From Tigriopus japonicus (lineage: Eukaryota > Arthropoda > Copepoda > Harpacticoida > Harpacticidae): a stretch of 64,000 nucleotides of DNA. The first letter of the stretch is position 1, and each line of letters begins with the position of its first letter. The notes beneath the pieces were generated by a model, which saw only the letters and a program-made list of their open reading frames with translations, was not told where the DNA came from and searched no databases. The DNA lies in assembly GCA_010645155.1 (NCBI GenBank), contig JAAGOF010000088.1, positions 615,933 through 679,932 of the forward strand. The letters run 5' to 3'. Shown one piece after another: positions 58,741 to 64,000 of this stretch. The translations under genes were made by a program, and so were the position numbers.

Positions 58741-60055
58741 CGGTATTAAAAAAACCCGCCCTCCCCCCAAAAAAAACACGATTTGATTAGTGGCGAAAGC
58801 GCTAAAGTTATGACCGCTATGTTGAGTCCATAGATAATGAGGCCAAGCTAGCAGGATTGAGGATTTTAAAGAAAACCAACATTTTTGACTCCTATATTTG
58901 GCAACTAGATGGTTCTGGCATAATTCAACACACCCTGAACTACTGATGGGTTTGCAGTTGGAAGTGTTGCCATTTTTGACTTGGTTTGATTGCTATTAAA
59001 AGAGGCAAGTTGCATCATATTTTTTGGCCAAATACCCAAACAAGGACCAAAATGGCAACATCCGAACTAAATCGAATTGGAGTTCCATCAGTAATTATAA
59101 TCATGGACTTTGAGTTGGCAATTCTGCCATATTTCACGTGGAGATTAAGTCTCTTGACCTGTAAGAAGTTTCGTGGTGGTAAGCTTTTTGACCCTAAAGG
59201 ACAAATACGGCAAAACTATGACAAAATCGAACTCGAAATCCACCAGTTCCCTAAACACATTTTGTTAAACTGTCCTTGTTCTCAAAATGAACACAAGCCG
59301 TCAGTCCAAGAGGTCCAAACACTGTTAAGGAAGCCAATTTGAGCTTCAATCAAAGAGATAGGTGAGAACCAGCACCATCTTGAAGTAAAAACGGTTCTGA
59401 GTGCTGCCTCAAAGTCTTTAGCCGTACCTTGTGATCAATCAGCATGACTTTTTTTAATTCTATAATATTGCAACTGAACTCCAAAAGACTCAAAACATGC
59501 AGAGAAATTAATTTTAAGATCTAAGCTCCAGTTTTGGCATCAAGTTTAGGTCTGAAATCAAGTGGTTCTGCCTCTATTTTGCCTCCATCTAGTGGCGGTT
59601 TATGTATGCTTTGGATAAACTTCTTAAAAGAATGGCTCAGGTAAGCCTAGAGAGGTCTCTCGGTAGGCTATGCAAAAATTATAATCGAAGCAGTGTAAAA
59701 TCATTTAATAATTTCTTGATACTTCTGCATGCCCCCCCAATATGCCAATAATGCATGGACGCATTTCATATGCGAAACCGAGCCCCTCACCGCCGGGCTG
59801 GCAAGGTTAGTGTCCAACAGTGTTAGGAACCTGACCTTTCCAGACGGGATGTCTGGACACATGCTGTCATTCCTGGTCAAGGGCTTGACAACACCCTTTT
59901 GTCCTTGGCCCGACATCCCTTCGGAATATTGGCGATCACGCACCTTCGTCCGGCTTCCTGCACAACTCCATCAAAGACAGGAACTGACAAAGGACCTGTT
60001 GAATCTGACCCACCCTCTATACTGCAATAACCAAGAGTTTCATCATCTAATGCTA
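58741..60055. other. Gene-free spacer
   Basis: Frames of 118 and 132 codons (58986-59342 and 59729-60127) have no recognised domain; the second runs into the MITE at 60063 and is not a gene. CCATCTAGTGGCGG occurs near 59586. Nothing else is supported. Confidence 0.35.
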
Positions 60056-60062
60056 CCCAACT

Positions 60063-60228
60063 CAGGAACCACTGTACTTCAGGACGAATTTCAAAAATCC
60101 ACACTGGGTCCGATCATTGTACTATAATGTGAGGTTTTTGCAACAAATGTATTGTTCCGTTGAATTTTCATTGTACTAATCGGACCCAGTGTGTATTTTG
60201 AAAGTAATCCTGGTTTGAGCCATCCTTG
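60063..60228 (-). mobile_element. 166-bp palindromic MITE, copy B
   Basis: Reverse-complement match along its full length to 100-265. It is bordered by the direct 7-mer CCCAACT (60056-60062 and 60229-60235), consistent with a target duplication. This fixes the ends of the family as CAAGGATGG...GGTTCCTG. Confidence 0.9.
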
Positions 60229-60964
60229 CCCAACTGCATCTGTACTGTCTGTGCATCCCCCTTCATTTCTTCCATGTGCACTGAATCGTTTCTAGTCAAC
60301 TCAGTGATATCACGATTTTACGTAACTATTTTTAACGTGTTTTTAACTTTTGACATGTCTTTTTCAATGCTATATGTATGACTTTACATATATTCCTTTT
60401 ATTTTATTTGAGTTGACATGACCAAAAGTCGCAAAAAATATATAAAAAAATAGTACCATTTTTGTTATAGAGCTCTAGCCGAAATAAATGTTAGTGTGAT
60501 TGTGCAAATGTAATCGTTCATTATCACTTGCTACGTCAACGCATCAAATAAGATATATGAGGGCATGGATAACCAGCCTTGCTAACCATTTTAACTGATT
60601 GACACAATTCATTCAAAATGCCAATTTATAGTATACTAAAAATAACTGTCTCCACAATTCCGAAAAGAATATCATGGATTGACCACTAAACTAAAAAGAA
60701 ATTTCAACTTCAAGGGTAAAATAGGGATGACTAGAGGGCGGAAAAAGTTGCAAGTATTGCCAAAATAAGGTGTTTTAGTTAAAACTGGCCGAATAAAAGG
60801 CTTTTTCTCTCATCTTCTGTCAAAGTCATCGTCGGATTTTTTTCTGTAGAGGACAACTTACATTGAATAGTACATAGTAACCCTTCAAGTTTTCTAAATG
60901 CCAATGTGATACACAGAAAGATTTTCAAGGATAGCAAAGAAGTGAATTTGATTGATGCAGTCTT
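60229..60964. other. Gene-free spacer with a transposon-end remnant
   Basis: TATAGAGCTCTAGCCG at about 60468-60483 matches the end of the CCATCTAG-family repeat at 12706-12720. Otherwise AT-rich, nothing supported. Confidence 0.35.
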
Positions 60965-61450
60965 TGTTTCCTGTGGTTAAAAGCAACAAAATCGTTGAAA
61001 CATCAACTTTTGATTATGGAGTTGAAACGGTTGAAAACCATCAAAGATGAACACTCTCAGATTTCAGTTTGAAATTTCACGGAAAGCAATAGCCATCCAT
61101 CATTATCTTTATAAATCAAGCCACTTTCCAAGTCTCTGTGTTCTCCTTGATTCTGATGTGCACACAATGGGACCAAGGCTGACTGGATTCTCATCCTCAT
61201 GCAAGTTGTTCCAAAATAGCGAGAAGGTGTGTTTAATCGTTAATTACTAAATATTTAAACAACAATTCTTCAAAATGATTCTCTCAAAAGATACACTTGT
61301 TCTTAGACATTAGGATTTGTACTCGTTTGTGTAATAGGCCATCTGAAAGCCTTTCTAGACACATTTGAACCAAAGAACTCGCTTAATTTACAACTATAGG
61401 GACAAGGAAGATGGTCCCAACCGGAAAGAAACAAAGGCAAACCTGAAACC
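60965..61450 (+). repeat. Unclassified ~500-bp interspersed repeat, copy 4 (diverged)
   Basis: It keeps TTTGTTTCCTGTGGTTAAAA, CAAGTTGTTCCAAAATAGCG, CGTTAATTACTAAATATT and CCAACCGGAAAGAAAC in family order, with more substitutions and a replaced internal segment (61010-61170). Confidence 0.7.
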
Positions 61451-61997
61451 ATTGTTTTAAGTAATCATTTGTTTATTATTTCAGTCTGCATTTCTTTTGT
61501 TTTCGAACTTTAGGTCAAAATTCTGGACTTGGTCTTCCACCTAGCAAGAAATTTTATGAACTTTTTTCGGTCGGGTCAGTTAAAAAAACATTTAAAGTTC
61601 CAAGAAAATGCGGAATAGGTTTTAAAAAGCTGTAAAAACACAAAAATTGTTTTGGGCCTAAACAGGCAAAAACGTTTCAAGAACTTTTAATCCTCGCTTT
61701 AGTAGTAGTGACCTTGGTCAAGGGTGGCTCTACGAAGGATTCATTTCAAGGCCGAGGGACCTACAGCTTGGGTCTGACACCAGCAATTTAGGACATACGA
61801 CGACTGCCTTTGATTCAATGAATTTTGATTATTTTTACTAATAACATTCATTTTTGAGTAAATGGTGGAACATAACATTTGAACTATGGTAAATAACCAG
61901 AGAAATGACGTGTGTTCAAGTGAATGGTTGTATTTTATAACATTTCAAGGAGAGCAAAAAGGTTTGTCATACTCTAGTATAGGTCTAACGTACACCG
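61451..61997. other. Gene-free AT-rich spacer
   Basis: No supportable feature between the repeat and the SINE. Confidence 0.3.
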
Positions 61998-62239
61998 TTT
62001 TTTGGATTGTTGATGTTAGGGTCGGAGGGTTGAGCCTCGCCCGGCCAGAAAAGCCAGCCATCACATCGTCCAAAGTTTTTCCGATAGGCAATCTAATGTT
62101 TGGTATCAGAATGGTTCTCCATCTGTGGGTGTGAATTAGCATCTAAAAGTTTCTTTGAGAAAGGTCAGGGAGGATAATCGAACCTGGGACCTCTCTCACT
62201 GTAGGACACTGCACTAACCACAACGCCACGTCCCACTTT
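61998..62239 (-). mobile_element. tRNA-derived SINE, copy 2
   Basis: Reverse-complement reading gives the A box TGGTTAGTGCAG (62209-62220), B box GGTTCGATTATC (62173-62184) and the body shared with 16846-17113, including TTTTAGATGCTAATTC and CATCAACAATCC. Its B box is closer to the tRNA consensus GGTTCGANTCC than copy 1. Confidence 0.85.
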
Positions 62240-62253
62240 GTACAGTCTAATTA

Positions 62254-63605
62254 CACTGTAACACGAAAGTTTTGACACCTCCGCAAAATTTAAACTTTCC
62301 GCCATTCCCGACAACTCAATACATTTTATTTTGTTTTTCTAAAATATCAATATTCGGATTGTCAACGAACTGAGCGAAATCTTTACAACAGAACTGACCT
62401 ATGATCAGCATCTTAAGCAACGGTGACCCCAATTCGTTTGATATCCTTTCCGAAATAATGCAATGTCCAGCTTTTTCAGTCATGGAGAAATTCGAGACCC
62501 GTTCTCGGGCCGTTGGGATGATAGAGGCCGGTAAAACTCAAGTAGAGGTTGCCAAGACCTTGGGGGTCTCATTGAGCTCTGTAAAGCGCTGGTGGAAGGG
62601 CAACAAGGATGGCCAAACCCATAAAGACAAGCCTCGGTCTGGAAGACCATCAGCAATTTCTAGAACTGACAAAATTGTCATGACCAAGAGGATTGGAAAG
62701 AGGAGGCAATCAATGCAAAAGTTGGCATCAAGATTGACTCGGAGTGGCCATCCAGTGTCTTGTGAGACTGTACGACGCCATTTGAAGTGTGAGATGAGTC
62801 TCAAATCTCTGGCCTGTCCCAAAAAAACCCCGGTTGACAGAAAAAATGAAGAAAGCTCATGTGAAATTCGTCCGAGACCATGCTCATTGGACCAATGACG
62901 AGTGGAAAAATGTCATATGGAGTGATGAGAGCTTCTTTTACCTTTTTCCAAAGTCCAACTCTGCCACCGATTGAGTTTGGGCAAGAAATTCAGCAGAACT
63001 TGTCCCCAATGAACTTGTGAAGCACAGCCCCAAGGTTATGGTCTGGGGGATGTTTTCTTCCCGTAGAGTATCCAGATTGCACTTTGTACCCCCTGAATGC
63101 AATTCCAACCAAGAGTACTAACAGGAGAAGATCCTGGCCAAGGAAGGATTGGAGGCCATCAACAGGATCAATTCTGGAACGCACGCCAAATTGTGCCAGA
63201 CATGTCAAAAGCTTTTTTCATGCAAGATTCAGCACCGCCTCATTGCACCCTGACAAACTACAGATGGCTTGATTCAAATTTTCCACGGTATTGGAGGAAG
63301 GAGGAATGGCCAGGAAATTCTCCAAACCTCAATCCCATAGAAAATTTATGGTCCATCCTCCAAGAAGAGGTTGACAAGCTCCCACCCCAAACAACCCTGG
63401 AAGGATTGAAAAAACAGTTGGAAAAAGCTTGGGCAAACTTAAACAAAGATTTGCTCTTCAAGTTATGCCTGAGTATGCTTAAGAGATTGGCACAGGTCAA
63501 AGCAAGGAAGGGGGATTAAACCAACTATTAGAACATCAACATTCATTAATTTGTTTTTCCTGTAGAAGCTCATAAACATGGTGTCAAAACTTTCGTGTCA
63601 CAGTG
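62254..63605 (+). mobile_element. Tc1/mariner superfamily element, DD37E spacing
   Basis: The inverted ends are CACTGTAACACGAAAG and CTTTCGTGTCACAGTG (about 26 bp match), with TA on each side (62252-62253 and 63606-63607), the standard Tc1/mariner target duplication. Length 1352 bp. It contains a broken transposase gene. It is inserted in a minus-strand LINE fragment. Confidence 0.93.
62401..63519 (+). pseudogene. Transposase of the Tc1/mariner element (frameshifted)
   Basis: 62401-62898 encodes the DNA-binding half: a helix-turn-helix (QVEVAKTLGVSLSSVKRWWK) and a GRP-type hook (SGRPSAISRTDK). The first catalytic aspartate is in VIWSDESF near 62920, in another frame with stops. 63097-63519 encodes the second aspartate in FMQDSAPPH and the glutamate in NPIENLW. 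37 residues separate these two, giving DD37E and not the DD34E of classical Tc1. Frameshifts at about 62860 and between 62970 and 63190 make it inactive. Confidence 0.88.
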
Positions 63606-63607
63606 TA

Positions 63608-63815
63608 CAATGTTCTTGTCCCTCATGGTGAAAGGGCGTCTCAGGAGCCCCATCATTCTAATTGCCTGCATGATGATATCAGCACATTGTTCGCCAAATT
63701 TTATGTTATGATCAAACATGATATCAAGGTCTGTTTCCATGTCTACAATCTCAAGTTCCTGGCCTTTCAGGAAATACTTGGGAGTGTTTTTTGGCCTCTT
63801 TCCAAACCTCATCAT
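63608..63815 (-). mobile_element. LINE fragment interrupted by the Tc1/mariner element
   Basis: The minus-strand frame reads KYFLKGQELEIVDMETDLDI and ADIIMQAIRMMGLLRRPFTM, matching the LINE region after the catalytic core (compare 58050-58200). It runs straight into the Tc1/mariner end. A few more LINE bases (reverse CTGTACAAAG) lie beyond it at about 62236-62250, next to the SINE. Confidence 0.65.
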
Positions 63816-64000
63816 TAGAGCCCGGGAAAAAATTTTTTTACATTAAAAATAATTTTTTACATTTTTTGCCAATATTACGTGAATATAACATTTTAATTTT
63901 ATTTGACGTTTTTTGGAAATTTTCAACATTTTTTTAACATTTTTTGTAATTTTTGCTCAAAAATGTCATCCCAAACCGGTTCTGAAGGACCAATTAATCA
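63816..64000. repeat. Low-complexity TTTTTACATT tract
   Basis: Iterated TTTTTTACATT/ACATTTTTT units at about 63830-63960; no coding content. Confidence 0.6.

Noticed and set aside
59729..60127. 132-codon frame
   Set aside because: It extends through half of the 166-bp MITE, so the frame cannot be a conserved gene.
1..64000. CRISPR arrays, bacterial operons or rRNA genes
   Set aside because: No regularly spaced direct repeats with unique spacers, no ribosome-binding-site-led gene strings, and no rRNA-like sequence; the tandem arrays seen are contiguous repeats without spacers.

Overview
The window is animal nuclear DNA. It has spliced genes with GT-AG introns, long AT-rich spacers, and many decayed LINEs, SINEs, an LTR retrotransposon and palindromic DNA elements. 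Single-copy genes recognised by protein sequence (Dicer, a PARP2-like ADP-ribosyltransferase, OPA3, Integrator subunit 11, a BICRA/GLTSCR1-like chromatin protein) indicate an invertebrate, most likely an arthropod. A copepod or other crustacean would fit, but the sequence alone does not settle the taxon.

Layout. 1-20.3 kb is repeat-dominated: a LINE 3' end split by a ~2 kb foldback element, a 41-bp tandem array, a second degenerate LINE, an inverted duplication around a 50-N gap, a rearranged Ty3/Gypsy-type element, a tRNA-derived SINE and a hAT-like element. 20.6-39 kb is gene-dense: Dicer (+, 8 exons), then on the minus strand a POU-homeobox gene, OPA3 and PARP packed head-to-tail, a poorly understood two-exon fragment split by a foldback element, and INTS11 (+, 3 exons). 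39.0-49.85 kb is one minus-strand gene of 8 exons, predicted at 1828 aa, with a methyl-CpG-binding-type domain and a C-terminal GLTSCR1 domain. 49.85-54.9 kb is its upstream region, including a GC-rich patch and an orphan ORF behind a composite E-box/CRE. 54.9-64 kb returns to repeats: a LINE, the second SINE copy, a Tc1/mariner-type element with DD37E spacing, and foldback elements.

The recognised genes are nuclear RNA and chromatin functions (Dicer in small-RNA production, INTS11 in RNA 3'-end cleavage, PARP in the DNA-damage response, the BICRA-like protein in SWI/SNF-type remodelling) plus one mitochondrial protein (OPA3). They look like housekeeping neighbours, not a dedicated pathway. 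The tightest unit is PARP-OPA3-POU: all transcribed leftward with about 80-95 bp between signals, and the OPA3 poly(A) hexamer overlaps its last codons.

I found no clear new biological system. The strongest unusual signals are a set of small hAT-like elements, each with an 8-bp target duplication and its own iterated subterminal motif; the ~2 kb foldback with a palindrome nested in one arm and the empty site preserved in the other; the MBD plus GLTSCR1 combination; and transposon-borne copies of a CTCF-like motif.
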